Below are positions 55,978 to 63,881 of a DNA stretch of 64,000 bases, piece by piece. Both the position numbers and the translations under genes were made by a program. This DNA comes from Sphingobium terrigena (GTDB lineage Bacteria > Pseudomonadota > Alphaproteobacteria > Sphingomonadales > Sphingomonadaceae), in NCBI RefSeq assembly GCF_003591655.1, contig NZ_QVRA01000005.1:222398-286397 (forward strand), read 5' to 3'. Within the stretch, counting starts at the first letter, position 1; each line of letters opens with the position of its first letter. The notes below the pieces were generated by a model. That model worked only from the letters and a program-made list of their open reading frames with translations, ran no database searches and was not told where the DNA came from.

Positions 55978-57450
55978 ATGAACCGTCCTGACATGATCCG
56001 TTTTTCGACGCTGGCCCTGCTGAGCGCCAGTGTCCTTAATGCCAGCACCCTGCCCGCTTACGCCCAGACGCCGGTAACGCAACCCCCGGCCACCGCGCCG
56101 ACGCTGCCCCCGGCCATGGTGCAACCGGTGCCGCCAGCGCCATTGCCCGCGCCCATCCCGCCGCTGTCGGCGGCGCAGGAGGCGTGGGCGAATGGCTGGC
56201 TGCGCGGTGGCGCAGAACAGGGGCTGATGGCGCGCAGCAAGGCGACCGCCAGCCTGACCGGCGAAGCGCTGGTCAACGCACTGCTGGACCGGGCCAAGGC
56301 GCTGTCCACCGGGCGGGTCGATACTGCCGATTTCCTGGAGATATGGGCGCTGCGCCCCGAACGGTTCGATCCGCGCCCAGGACTGGCCAAGGCGGTGGCC
56401 GAGGATCGGCTGGCGCAATGGGCCAACGCCCTGACGCCGCCCTATGCGGGCTATGACGGCCTGCGCAAGGGGCTGGCCACCTATGAGGCGATCCGCGACA
56501 AGGGTGGCTGGCCAGTGCTGACCGCGACGTCCGCGCCGATGGTGGTGCGCGCACGCATCGCGCTGGAGGACAGGAGCGTCACGCCGACCGAGAAGCTGAC
56601 CGACGTGCTGCAACGGGCGCAACGGCGCTATGGGCTTAATCCCACCGGGCTGCTCGACGCGCGGACGCTGGCGGCGCTCAATGTCAGCGTGGACGACCGG
56701 ATCGCCGCGATCATGGCCAATATGGAGCGGTGGCGCTGGATGCCGCGCCGCCTGCCGGTCAACCGGGTGCAGGTGAACATCGCCGCCGCCGTGCTGACCG
56801 TGTTTCAGGGCGACCAGCCGGTCACGTCGATGCGCGCAGTCACCGGCAGCCCGCAAAATGCAACGCCGATGCTGACGTCGAGCATCCATTCGATCGTCGT
56901 CAATCCGCCGTGGAACGTACCGATGTCGATCGCCAAGCGGGAGCTGTTCCCCAAGGGACGGGCAACGCTGGCAAGGCAGGGCTACAAGATCATCAAGACG
57001 CCCGAAGGCGGCGAACGGATCGTCCAGCCCGCTGGCCCGAACAGCGCGCTGGGGCGGTTGAAGTTCGACTTCGCCAATCCGTTCGCGGTCTATCTGCACG
57101 ACACGCCGTCGCGCGGCAAATTTGCGAGCTATGACCGGCTGGCCAGCCATGGCTGCATCCGGCTGGAAAAGCCGGTGTCGCTGGCCGAACTGATGGTGGC
57201 GAGCGACCCGGAATTGAACGGGCAGATCCAGACGCTGATCGACGCGGGCAAGACCCAGCGCGTGTCCCTGCCGCAGGAAGTGGCGGTCTATCTGCTCTAC
57301 TGGACCGCCTTTGCCAGCAGCAACGGGACGATGAGTTTCCGCGCCGATCCCTATGGCTGGGACAAGTTGCTGGCCGCCAAGATCGAGGCGTCGAGCCGCC
57401 GGGCCGACCCCACCGCCCTCCCCTCCCCGACTATCGCATCGAAGGACTGA
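55978..57450 (+). CDS. L,D-transpeptidase, YcbB/LdtD-like
   Basis: A 490-residue periplasmic peptidoglycan crosslinker. A signal peptide (MNRPDMIRFSTLALLSASVL) and a Pro-rich stretch lead to a PG-binding domain (~200-240, LQRAQRRYGLNPTGLLDART), a linker (IMANMERWRWMPRRLPVNRV) typical of the YcbB group, and the YkuD catalytic domain with SHGCIRLEKP, Cys393 being the nucleophile. It makes meso-DAP-meso-DAP crosslinks or attaches proteins in known members. It is followed after 6 bases by a lipoprotein gene. Confidence 0.92.
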   Translation: MNRPDMIRFSTLALLSASVLNASTLPAYAQTPVTQPPATAPTLPPAMVQPVPPAPLPAPIPPLSAAQEAWANGWLRGGAEQGLMARSKATASLTGEALVNALLDRAKALSTGRVDTADFLEIWALRPERFDPRPGLAKAVAEDRLAQWANALTPPYAGYDGLRKGLATYEAIRDKGGWPVLTATSAPMVVRARIALEDRSVTPTEKLTDVLQRAQRRYGLNPTGLLDARTLAALNVSVDDRIAAIMANMERWRWMPRRLPVNRVQVNIAAAVLTVFQGDQPVTSMRAVTGSPQNATPMLTSSIHSIVVNPPWNVPMSIAKRELFPKGRATLARQGYKIIKTPEGGERIVQPAGPNSALGRLKFDFANPFAVYLHDTPSRGKFASYDRLASHGCIRLEKPVSLAELMVASDPELNGQIQTLIDAGKTQRVSLPQEVAVYLLYWTAFASSNGTMSFRADPYGWDKLLAAKIEASSRRADPTALPSPTIASKD

Positions 57451-57456
57451 CCACCC

Positions 57457-57768
57457 ATGCGCAAAATTGCCCTGTTCGCCCTTGCCGGTGCGCTTGCCCT
57501 GTCAGCCTGCGGCAAGAAGGAGGAAGAGCCGACCGCGACCAATAATCTGGTCGAGCCGCCGGTCGAGAATGTCATCATTGAGGAGCCGGACGCGGTGCTG
57601 CCGCCGCCGTCCAACAATGCCGTCGCGACTCCGGCCGCGCCACCCCCGTCCGTGTCGGAACAGCAGCAGATTCAGGATGATGCCGACGCCACTGGCATGA
57701 CCGCGCGCCTGCCCCAGGAAGGCGAAGAGAGCCAGCCCGTGGACGAAGCGAGCAGTTCCGCCCCATAA
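57457..57768 (+). CDS. small Pro/Glu-rich lipoprotein
   Basis: A 103-residue protein with a type II signal peptide and lipobox LSAC (Cys18), then KKEEEP and an acidic, Pro/Val/Ala-rich mature part without secondary-structure signals. It is probably anchored in the envelope by Lgt-dependent lipidation. It starts 6 bases after the L,D-transpeptidase gene and so is likely co-expressed. No family is recognised. Confidence 0.75.
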   Translation: MRKIALFALAGALALSACGKKEEEPTATNNLVEPPVENVIIEEPDAVLPPPSNNAVATPAAPPPSVSEQQQIQDDADATGMTARLPQEGEESQPVDEASSSAP

Positions 57769-57777
57769 GGCGCATCG

Positions 57778-57796
57778 CCCCGCTCTTGGAGCGGGG
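57778..57796 (+). terminator. hairpin after the lipoprotein gene
   Basis: CCCCGCTC-TTG-GAGCGGGG forms a perfect 8-base-pair stem 10 bases after the stop. The following CTGCGACTTTGC has only a weak T tract, so termination is plausible but not certain. Confidence 0.5.
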
Positions 57797-57820
57797 CTGC
57801 GACTTTGCTATATTGGCGTC

Positions 57821-58480
57821 ATGGATCGCCGCAATTTCACGAAGTTCGCCCTGAGCGGACTCGCCTTTTCGTTTCTAACCGACAGCATCGGCCGGGCGGC
57901 CGTGCCAGTGATGCCCGCCCCTGTGCCTGCGACGCCGGTCGTTCAGCCCGTGGCGGCCAAGCCCTATGCGTCGCTGCTGGAGCGGGCCAAGGCGGCGCTC
58001 GACCGGCATGGCGACGCCTTCACCCTGCGGGACCGGGTGGCGATCGCCGATTTCAATGCACCGTCCAAGGATTTGCGCTTCCACATCGTCGATCTGATCG
58101 GCGGGCAGAGCAGCAGCTATCTGGTCGCCCATGGCCGGGGGTCGGACCCGGCGCATAGCGGCTGGCTCCACAGTTTTTCCAATGAACCCAATTCGCTGGC
58201 CAGCAGTTCGGGCGCGTTCAAGACCGGCGAGCAATATATCGGCCAGCATGGCCGGGCGATGCGGCTGATCGGGCTGGACCCGCAGAACAACAATGCGGAA
58301 CCCCGCGCCATCGTTGTCCATGGCGCGGACTATGTGGGCGAGGATCATATCGCAACCTGGGGCAAATGCGGGCGCAGCGAAGGCTGTTTCGCGGTCGCGC
58401 CGCACATGTTGCCGCAACTGCTGGGGCTGCTGGGCAGCGGGCGGTTGCTCTATGCGGACAAGATCGGGGTTGCGGGTTAA
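57821..58480 (+). CDS. L,D-transpeptidase catalytic-domain protein (YkuD_2 type)
   Basis: A 219-residue exported protein. The N-terminus MDRRNFTKFALSGLAFSFLT resembles a twin-Arg-like signal (RRNF), followed by a short Pro-rich linker and a domain with VADFNAPSKDLRFHIVDL-type opening, VAHGRGSD, AIVVHGADYVGE and GRSEGCFAV, with Cys189 the presumed nucleophile. This is the murein L,D-transpeptidase YkuD_2 group, distinct from the YcbB-like enzyme two genes upstream. The substrate is unknown. Confidence 0.82.
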   Translation: MDRRNFTKFALSGLAFSFLTDSIGRAAVPVMPAPVPATPVVQPVAAKPYASLLERAKAALDRHGDAFTLRDRVAIADFNAPSKDLRFHIVDLIGGQSSSYLVAHGRGSDPAHSGWLHSFSNEPNSLASSSGAFKTGEQYIGQHGRAMRLIGLDPQNNNAEPRAIVVHGADYVGEDHIATWGKCGRSEGCFAVAPHMLPQLLGLLGSGRLLYADKIGVAG

Positions 58481-58492
58481 GCTTTTCCAGCG

Positions 58493-58577
58493 TCATCCCG
58501 GCGAAAGCCGGGATCTCTGTTCTTCCGGCGCGGCGTTGCGAAGAAAAGCGGGATGCCAGCTTTCGCTGGCATGACGG
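58493..58577. repeat. REP-like double palindrome
   Basis: Two palindromes in a row: ATCCCGGC-GAAA-GCCGGGAT (58495-58514) and GCCAGC-TTTC-GCTGGC (58555-58570), with outer GTCAT and ATGAC also complementary. The unit fills the space between convergent genes and resembles the palindrome at 50571-50591. Confidence 0.65.
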
Positions 58578-58616
58578 GAGATGGGGGCGGTTCGCTTCCA
58601 ACTCCCGCCAGACATA

Positions 58617-59351
58617 TTACCCCGCCTTCGCGCCGGTCAGCGCTTCGGCGGCAGGCTTGTTGGTCGCGTCAACCGAGCCGTCGGCCAGCATCGTCTTGCT
58701 GAGCGCAACCGCTTCGGCCTGAAGCGCGGTGTCGGTGCTGGTCTGGCTGGCGCCGATCAGGGCGGAAAGGAGGATGTTCTTCGTGACCTTGTCCGCCGCA
58801 TTCTCAGACGCCGACTTGCGGGCCAAGCCTAGCGCTTCGGTGTAGAGCGGGGCGGAGCCTGTCTTGTCCTGGGCGGCGAGTTTCTGGTTGCCCATCTGGA
58901 TCAATATGCCCGCCAATATGTTGCGGCTGGCGGCGTCGGTGGGCTTGGCTTCCACCACCTTGCGCCAGTGCGGCACCGATTCGCCGTACAGCGCGATCAC
59001 CTTGTCCATCTGGCCGAGCGCGCCATAGGCAGCGGCGTCGGCATACAGGGCGTTGGCGAGGAAATTGACATTGTCGATCTTGGAGGGATCAACCTCCACC
59101 GCGGTGCGGATGGCGGGGAGCGCAGCGTCATATTTGGCGACGGCACCGGCATTGTCGCCCGCCTGCTGGGCGGCCTGTCCGGCAGTGAAGGCGGTGACCG
59201 CGCTGTTGAAAGCGGCGATCTGGGCCGGAGTCATTTGCGCGGCGGCAGGGGCGGCCTGAGCCGTCGCGGGGGCGTCCTGCGCCAGGGCGGGGGTGGCCAG
59301 CGCCAGCGGGGCGGCAAAGCTCATCAAAGCGATCAGGGCGGTCTTGGCCAA
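58617..59351 (-). CDS. exported TPR-like protein
   Basis: A ~244-residue protein with a signal peptide (LIALMSFAAPLALATPALAQ) and an Ala/Gln-rich stretch, then helical pairs of TPR character: VTAFTAGQAAQQAGDNAGAV, AKYDAALPAIRTAVEVDPSK, YADAAAYGALGQMDKVIALY and PLYTEALGLARKSA. The start is proposed at a TTG because AAGGAG lies 9 bases upstream and the signal peptide begins there; the only earlier candidate is another TTG without such a signal. The partner is unknown. Confidence 0.72.
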   Translation of the reverse strand: MAKTALIALMSFAAPLALATPALAQDAPATAQAAPAAAQMTPAQIAAFNSAVTAFTAGQAAQQAGDNAGAVAKYDAALPAIRTAVEVDPSKIDNVNFLANALYADAAAYGALGQMDKVIALYGESVPHWRKVVEAKPTDAASRNILAGILIQMGNQKLAAQDKTGSAPLYTEALGLARKSASENAADKVTKNILLSALIGASQTSTDTALQAEAVALSKTMLADGSVDATNKPAAEALTGAKAG

Positions 59352-59427
59352 TGTCAGGGTCTCCTTGGTCGTTGCGGTCAGCAGTCCAGGGGACAATGAA
59401 CGAAGGCGCAGGCCGGTTCCCAGAGGG

Positions 59428-60123
59428 TCAGAGACGGCTCATCGCGCAAAAGGCTCCAGCTATGGCAAAATCGGCGGCGCGCCGCGCGTTGCGGGCAGCG
59501 GCCTGCGCGTCCTCGCCCCATTGTTCGATCTGCCAGGCTTCGTCGATTTCCGCCGCTTGCCAGATGGTGTCGAGGTTATGGCCACCATCGACAATGGCGA
59601 GGCCGCAGATGAGCGATCCGCTGAGGTTGACCAGCGTGGAGAGGCCAGCGAGCAGGAAGGGATCGAAGGCCGCGACTGCTGCGCCGAGCCGGGCGAGCGT
59701 CTGCGCGGGCTGATCGACCGGCCAGATGCCCTGCGTCACGACGAAGGCGACGTCATAGCGCGCCCGCGCCCAGTCGAGCAGCGGCTCCCAGGCTGCCGCC
59801 TGCCGCTCTACCAGCGTCTGCGGCGCTTCGGCACGGTAGCAGAGCAAATCGCTTTCGCCATAACGGGCGATCCCCGCGGCGAAGCTGGCATGATTGGGGA
59901 CGATATGGTCGATCGCGGCATTGGCAAGGCCGGTAAGCGGCATGGTGGCGGGATCGACGCTCTCCCCCTGCGCGCGCCATTCGGCGGCGACCGCGTCGGC
60001 CAGCGCTGGCGTGGGCAGCGCCAGCAGCGCGCGGGCGGGGGTGCGGACCGGGCGGGTGTCGAGCTGAATGGCAAAGCCTTCGTCAGCGGGAACCACCGCG
60101 ACGTCCTTGTAAAAGCGCTTCAT
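59428..60123 (-). CDS. ATP12-family F1-ATPase assembly chaperone
   Basis: A 231-residue ATP12 homologue. MKRFYKDVAVVPADEGFAIQ and RPVRTPARALLALPTPALAD are the family opening; AEWRAQGESVDPATMPLTGL, then LLCYRAEAPQTLVERQAAAW and the CGLAIVDG stretch follow. In mitochondria ATP12 holds the alpha subunit of F1 during assembly. It is last in an operon, overlapping the preceding small gene by 4 bases. Confidence 0.92.
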   Translation of the reverse strand: MKRFYKDVAVVPADEGFAIQLDTRPVRTPARALLALPTPALADAVAAEWRAQGESVDPATMPLTGLANAAIDHIVPNHASFAAGIARYGESDLLCYRAEAPQTLVERQAAAWEPLLDWARARYDVAFVVTQGIWPVDQPAQTLARLGAAVAAFDPFLLAGLSTLVNLSGSLICGLAIVDGGHNLDTIWQAAEIDEAWQIEQWGEDAQAAARNARRAADFAIAGAFCAMSRL

Positions 60124-60374
60124 GGCTTGGTGCGCTTGAACAGCGCCAGCATCAGGCGCGGGACGACCATGAACTGGAACAGGCCGACAATGACCATGAT
60201 CGCGCCAAACGCCTTGGCCTTGTCCCCCTGCACCCAGGTGAAACGCTGCATGATGGCGAGGAAGCCGAACATGACGATGAAGGCGCCCGACAGGCGAAAC
60301 AGGCCGATGGCAAAATGGCGCTGGCGGGCGATCTTTTCGGGATCGACGGGAGGTGGAGGCGGAAAGTCGGTCAT
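60120..60374 (-). CDS. hypothetical two-span membrane protein
   Basis: An 84-residue protein: a Pro-rich N-tail (MTDFPPPPPVDPEKIAR) and two hydrophobic helices (LSGAFIVMFGFLAIMQ and AFGAIMVIVGLFQFMVVPRL). It overlaps genes on both sides by 4 bases, which argues that it is real and translated with ATP12 and the HAD gene. It could help ATP synthase biogenesis; that rests on position only. Confidence 0.75.
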   Translation of the reverse strand: MTDFPPPPPVDPEKIARQRHFAIGLFRLSGAFIVMFGFLAIMQRFTWVQGDKAKAFGAIMVIVGLFQFMVVPRLMLALFKRTKP

Positions 60375-61030
60375 GGCGCGCCGATATGGCCGCGCAATTG
60401 CGCGCTGTCCATGGCCACCGCCTGCGCGCCTGCTGCGATCAGTTCGTCCGGGGCGTGATAGCCCCAGGCGACACCGATGCTGCGCACGCCCGCGGCCATT
60501 CCCATGTCGATGTCGAAGCTGGTGTCGCCGATCATGACGGTGGTGGCGGGCGCGGCCCCGGCTTCGGCCATCGCAGTGAGCAGCATGGAGGGGTGCGGCT
60601 TGGACGGGTGGCGATCGGCGGTCTGGAGCGTGACGAAGCGGTCGATCAGGCCATGATGGGTGAGGCAGAGCGCCAGGCCGCGATCCGACTTGCCGGTGGC
60701 GACGCCCAGCAGCCAGCCGGCGCGATCCAGATCATGCACCAGATCGGCGATGCCGGGATAGAGCGGTTCGGACACCGCATTTTCGCGCCGCATCGCCCGA
60801 AACGCCAGCTTGTAGCGCTCCGAGAGATGATCGTGAAAATCCGCCTCCGCTTCGGGCAGCAGCCGGGCCATGGCGTGGGGCAGCGAGAGGCCCACGACCG
60901 AGAGGATGGCGAGGCGATCCGGCGCGGCGAGCTTTGCGTCCTCGAACGCGCGAACCATGGCGGCGCAGATATTATGCTGGCTATCGACCAAAGTGCCGTC
61001 ACAATCGAACACGACCAGGGGGTTAGGCAT
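60371..61030 (-). CDS. HAD-IA phosphatase (phosphoglycolate-phosphatase-like)
   Basis: A 219-residue haloacid dehalogenase-type hydrolase with a cap. Motif I is VVFDCDGTLVDS (Asp nucleophile), motif II VATGKSDRG, motif III is the Lys in HPSKPHPSM and motif IV MIGDTSFDIDM. The substrate cannot be inferred. It lies 11 bases after the pseudouridine synthase gene in the crcB operon. Confidence 0.88.
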   Translation of the reverse strand: MPNPLVVFDCDGTLVDSQHNICAAMVRAFEDAKLAAPDRLAILSVVGLSLPHAMARLLPEAEADFHDHLSERYKLAFRAMRRENAVSEPLYPGIADLVHDLDRAGWLLGVATGKSDRGLALCLTHHGLIDRFVTLQTADRHPSKPHPSMLLTAMAEAGAAPATTVMIGDTSFDIDMGMAAGVRSIGVAWGYHAPDELIAAGAQAVAMDSAQLRGHIGAP

Positions 61031-61041
61031 CGACGCTGTCC

Positions 61042-62472
61042 CTATTCGCCCCCGCCGCGTGAGCGCCGTTCGCCCTTGCGGTCCTTGCGCACCTGCTTGG
61101 CGTGCTGGCGCGCGAACTTCTTTTCATCCTCGCGCGTGGGGCTGCGGTCGATCTCATCATCCAGCGGCATGTCGCCGAGGCTGAGGTCAAAGCCGAGATC
61201 GGCCAGGCTGGAGGCGAAATGGGCGGGCAGGTCGGCCATCACGTCCACCCGGCCACCATCGGGATGATCGACGCGGATGCGGCGGGCGTGGAGATGCATC
61301 TTGCGGCTGATCGTGCCGGTCAGGAAACTGTCCTTGCCGCCATATTTGCCGTCGCCGACGATGGGGTGGCCGATCGCGGCGAGATGGACGCGCAACTGGT
61401 GGGTGCGGCCGGTATAGGGTTGCAGCTCGACCCAGGCGGCGCGATTGCCTGCGCGTTCGATGACGCGATAACGGGTGCGGGCTGGCAGCCCTTCGGCTTC
61501 ATCGACATGCATTTTTTCGCCGCCCGTGCCAGGTTGCTTGGCGAGCGGCAGTTCGATCATGCCGTCTGCGATGGCAGGCACGCCGATGACCAGCGCCCAA
61601 TAGACTTTGCGCGCGGTGCGGCTGGAAAAAGCCTTGGCGAAATGGGCGGCGGCGCGGCTGGAGCGGGCCAGCAGCAACGCGCCCGACGTATCCTTGTCCA
61701 GCCGGTGAACCAGCTTGGGCCGCGATTCGGCGTTGAAGATCAGGCCGTCGAGCAGCTTGTCGACATGCTCGTCGGTCTTGGTCCCGCCCTGCGTGGCAAG
61801 GCCGGGCGGCTTGTTGATGACGATCGCCTGCGCGTCGCGATGGATCACCATCTCCTGCACATAGGCGATCTCGTCCGGGGTCAGGTCGATGACCATCGCG
61901 CGCTTGGCGGGACGTTCGGAGGGCGCGGCCTTGGCTTCGGCGGGGGGGACGCGGATCATCTGCCCCTCGGCGATGCGATCGCCCGGCGCGGCGCGTGCGC
62001 CGTCGATGCGCAACTGGCCGGTGCGCGACCAGCGCGACACGATGTTGAAGCCGACATCGGGCAGGTGCCGCTGGAACCAGCGGTCGAGGCGGATGCCGTC
62101 ATCGTCGGGCTGGACCCGATATTGGCGCACGTCGAGCGAGACGCCCTTGGCCGCCGATGGCTTGGGCGCGGCGGCCTGCACCACGGGTGCTAGCTTGGCG
62201 GCGGCGGGCTTGGCGGCGGCGGGCTTTTTCGGGCCGGACTTGAAGGGCGGCTTGAAGGCGGGCTTGCCGCCCTCCCCCTTGCGCGCGGTGGCCGCTTTTG
62301 CGCCGCCACGGGCGCGGCCGGGCGCGCCGGTCGGCTTGCCGGGAGCCGCTTTACCGACGGCGGGCTTGCCGAAGGCTTTGCCGGGTGCCGCTTTGCCAGC
62401 GACAGGCTTGCCGGGGGCAGCGGGTTTGCGACCGCGCGGGGCGTCGCTCTTGCCGGGAGGACGACCCTTCAT
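61042..62472 (-). CDS. RluA-family pseudouridine synthase with long basic N-terminal tail
   Basis: A 476-residue RluA/RluC/RluD-type enzyme. Residues 1-110 are Lys/Ala/Pro/Gly-rich with repeats such as GKAAPGK and KPAAAK, predicted to be disordered. An S4 RNA-binding domain follows (DGIRLDRWFQRHLP ... WSRTGQLRIDG), then the catalytic core with HRLDKDTSGALLLA (the Asp is the nucleophile) and LQPYTGRTHQLRVHLA. The C-terminus is also strongly basic. I start at the ATG of MKGRPPGK, which overlaps the crcB stop by 4 bases. Choice between RluC and RluD targets is not possible by eye. Confidence 0.9.
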   Translation of the reverse strand: MKGRPPGKSDAPRGRKPAAPGKPVAGKAAPGKAFGKPAVGKAAPGKPTGAPGRARGGAKAATARKGEGGKPAFKPPFKSGPKKPAAAKPAAAKLAPVVQAAAPKPSAAKGVSLDVRQYRVQPDDDGIRLDRWFQRHLPDVGFNIVSRWSRTGQLRIDGARAAPGDRIAEGQMIRVPPAEAKAAPSERPAKRAMVIDLTPDEIAYVQEMVIHRDAQAIVINKPPGLATQGGTKTDEHVDKLLDGLIFNAESRPKLVHRLDKDTSGALLLARSSRAAAHFAKAFSSRTARKVYWALVIGVPAIADGMIELPLAKQPGTGGEKMHVDEAEGLPARTRYRVIERAGNRAAWVELQPYTGRTHQLRVHLAAIGHPIVGDGKYGGKDSFLTGTISRKMHLHARRIRVDHPDGGRVDVMADLPAHFASSLADLGFDLSLGDMPLDDEIDRSPTREDEKKFARQHAKQVRKDRKGERRSRGGGE

Positions 62473-62855
62473 GCCACGACACTCCGCATCAGCGACAGGC
62501 CCAGCGCCAGCGCCCCGACGGCACCGATAACCGACGCCAGCACATAGGCCAGGGCGACGATGATCTGGCCGCGCTCGATCATCAGCAGCGTTTCCAGGCT
62601 GAAGGCGGAGAAGGTGGTGAAGCCGCCCAGCACGCCGACACCCAGCAGCAGCCGCATCGGTTCGCCCGACGCCATGCTGCCGCGCGCCAGCCAGCCAGCC
62701 AGCAGGCCCATGGCAAAACCGCCGATCAGATTGGCCGCGAACGTGCCCCACGGCCAAGTCGCGCCCGGCGTCATCGCGCCCAGGAAACGGCCCAGCTGGT
62801 AGCGCAGCGCAGCGCCCACCGCGCCACCGCCCATAACAAGGAAAATATTGGTCAT
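62469..62855 (-). CDS. crcB: fluoride ion channel CrcB/Fluc
   Basis: A 128-residue four-helix membrane protein that exports fluoride as a dual-topology dimer. Signatures are GAVGAALRYQLGRFLG, GTFAANLIGGFAMGLL and GVLGGFTTFSAFSLET. It is first in the crcB-Rlu-HAD-small protein-ATP12 operon. The sequence ahead does not show the conserved fluoride riboswitch core. Confidence 0.95.
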   Translation of the reverse strand: MTNIFLVMGGGAVGAALRYQLGRFLGAMTPGATWPWGTFAANLIGGFAMGLLAGWLARGSMASGEPMRLLLGVGVLGGFTTFSAFSLETLLMIERGQIIVALAYVLASVIGAVGALALGLSLMRSVVA

Positions 62856-62946
62856 GCCGCTGCCCCTACAGCGATTGCGTCAAAGGGGAAAGGTCGCATC
62901 TGCGCGCCATTGCCCCTCCACCACGCCCTGCGGGCGCGGTCCCCCT

Positions 62947-62978
62947 CCCCAAACCTGCGGCGCAGGGAGGATTTGGGG
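62947..62978. repeat. intergenic palindrome
   Basis: CCCCAAA/TTTGGGG enclose CTGC-GGC-GCAG. It lies at the 3' side of the lipoprotein gene, just after its stop, and may work as a terminator without a T tract or be a dispersed repeat; flanking CCCCCTC runs continue to about 62913. Confidence 0.5.
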
Positions 62979-62979
62979 C

Positions 62980-63729
62980 TTATTTGCCGTTATCGGCGAT
63001 GATGTCGACGCTGGTCTTGCCGCCCGGCGCGTCGGTAAAGAGGATGAAATAGGCGCTGCCATCGGCCTTGCGCGTGCCGCCCAGCACATGATCGCCGCCC
63101 AATATCTTATGTTCGCCATCATAACCGGCGCGGCGGGCGAGGGTGTAATAATAGTCCATCACGCCCTGCCGCGGCGCAGGCGTCACGAAACTGGCGGCGC
63201 GCAGGGTGCAGCCATTGCGTTCCGCGCCAGCCGCTTCGGTCAGTTGTGCGCCGGGATAGAGGGTGAAGGGGTCGGGCAGGCGCTGCGCCCATTCCATGCC
63301 ATAGGCAAGCTGCTTGCTGCAATTAGCGTTGCCGCCGTTGCGGGCCGCCTGTTCGCGGGCGACCGCGCCCAAGGTGACCGTCGATGCCATGGCCTCGCCC
63401 TCGCTGGGCGCAGGCGCGGCGAGCAGCTTGCCGCCTGCCTGTTGCAAGGCCGCGGCCTGCGCCTTGCCTGCGTCGCCACTCAGCAACGGCACTGCGCCAT
63501 TGGCGGGACGGTCGGCGGGGCGCACGGCGTTGCGGTTGGACTGGCCAACCAGCTGGGGATCGACCACGATCGGGTCGGCCAGCGCGCCTTTCAGCGCCGG
63601 ATCGACCGCGTTGTTGGTGAGTTGCGCATCGAGCGCAGCGAGGCTGGCGTCCTTGTCCCCCTTGCCGCAGGCAGCGAGCGCCAGCGTCAGCGTCAGCGTG
63701 ATGATGGAAACGGACCTGAAAAACGCCAT
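62980..63729 (-). CDS. hypothetical lipoprotein
   Basis: A 249-residue lipoprotein. The signal MAFFRSVSIITLTLTLALAAC ends in lipobox LAAC followed by GKGDKD. The mature N-half is Ala/Gln-rich (GDAGKAQAAALQQAGGKLLA); the C-half has two Cys (NANCSKQLAYGMEWAQRLP and RNGCTLRAASFVTP), likely a disulfide, then MDYYYTLARRAGYDGEH. I recognise no family. The ATG is set by AAGGAG and the lipobox; the longer open frame has neither. Confidence 0.78.
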   Translation of the reverse strand: MAFFRSVSIITLTLTLALAACGKGDKDASLAALDAQLTNNAVDPALKGALADPIVVDPQLVGQSNRNAVRPADRPANGAVPLLSGDAGKAQAAALQQAGGKLLAAPAPSEGEAMASTVTLGAVAREQAARNGGNANCSKQLAYGMEWAQRLPDPFTLYPGAQLTEAAGAERNGCTLRAASFVTPAPRQGVMDYYYTLARRAGYDGEHKILGGDHVLGGTRKADGSAYFILFTDAPGGKTSVDIIADNGK

Positions 63730-63881
63730 GCTGCACTCCTTCGTAAACAAGGCATGAAGAGTGCGGGTTAATTTTTCGTTAGGACTTTTGGTGAATCGCA
63801 GGGAAATCCGCATCGCCGGGCCAATTTCTGGCCATTGGCCTGCCTGTTTGCCTTGTGGCCGCGCGGCGGAAAGGCCATTTA

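Noticed and set aside
62856..62979. Fluoride riboswitch upstream of crcB
   Set aside because: The conserved crcB-motif core and pseudoknot could not be found; only a C/T-rich palindrome is present.
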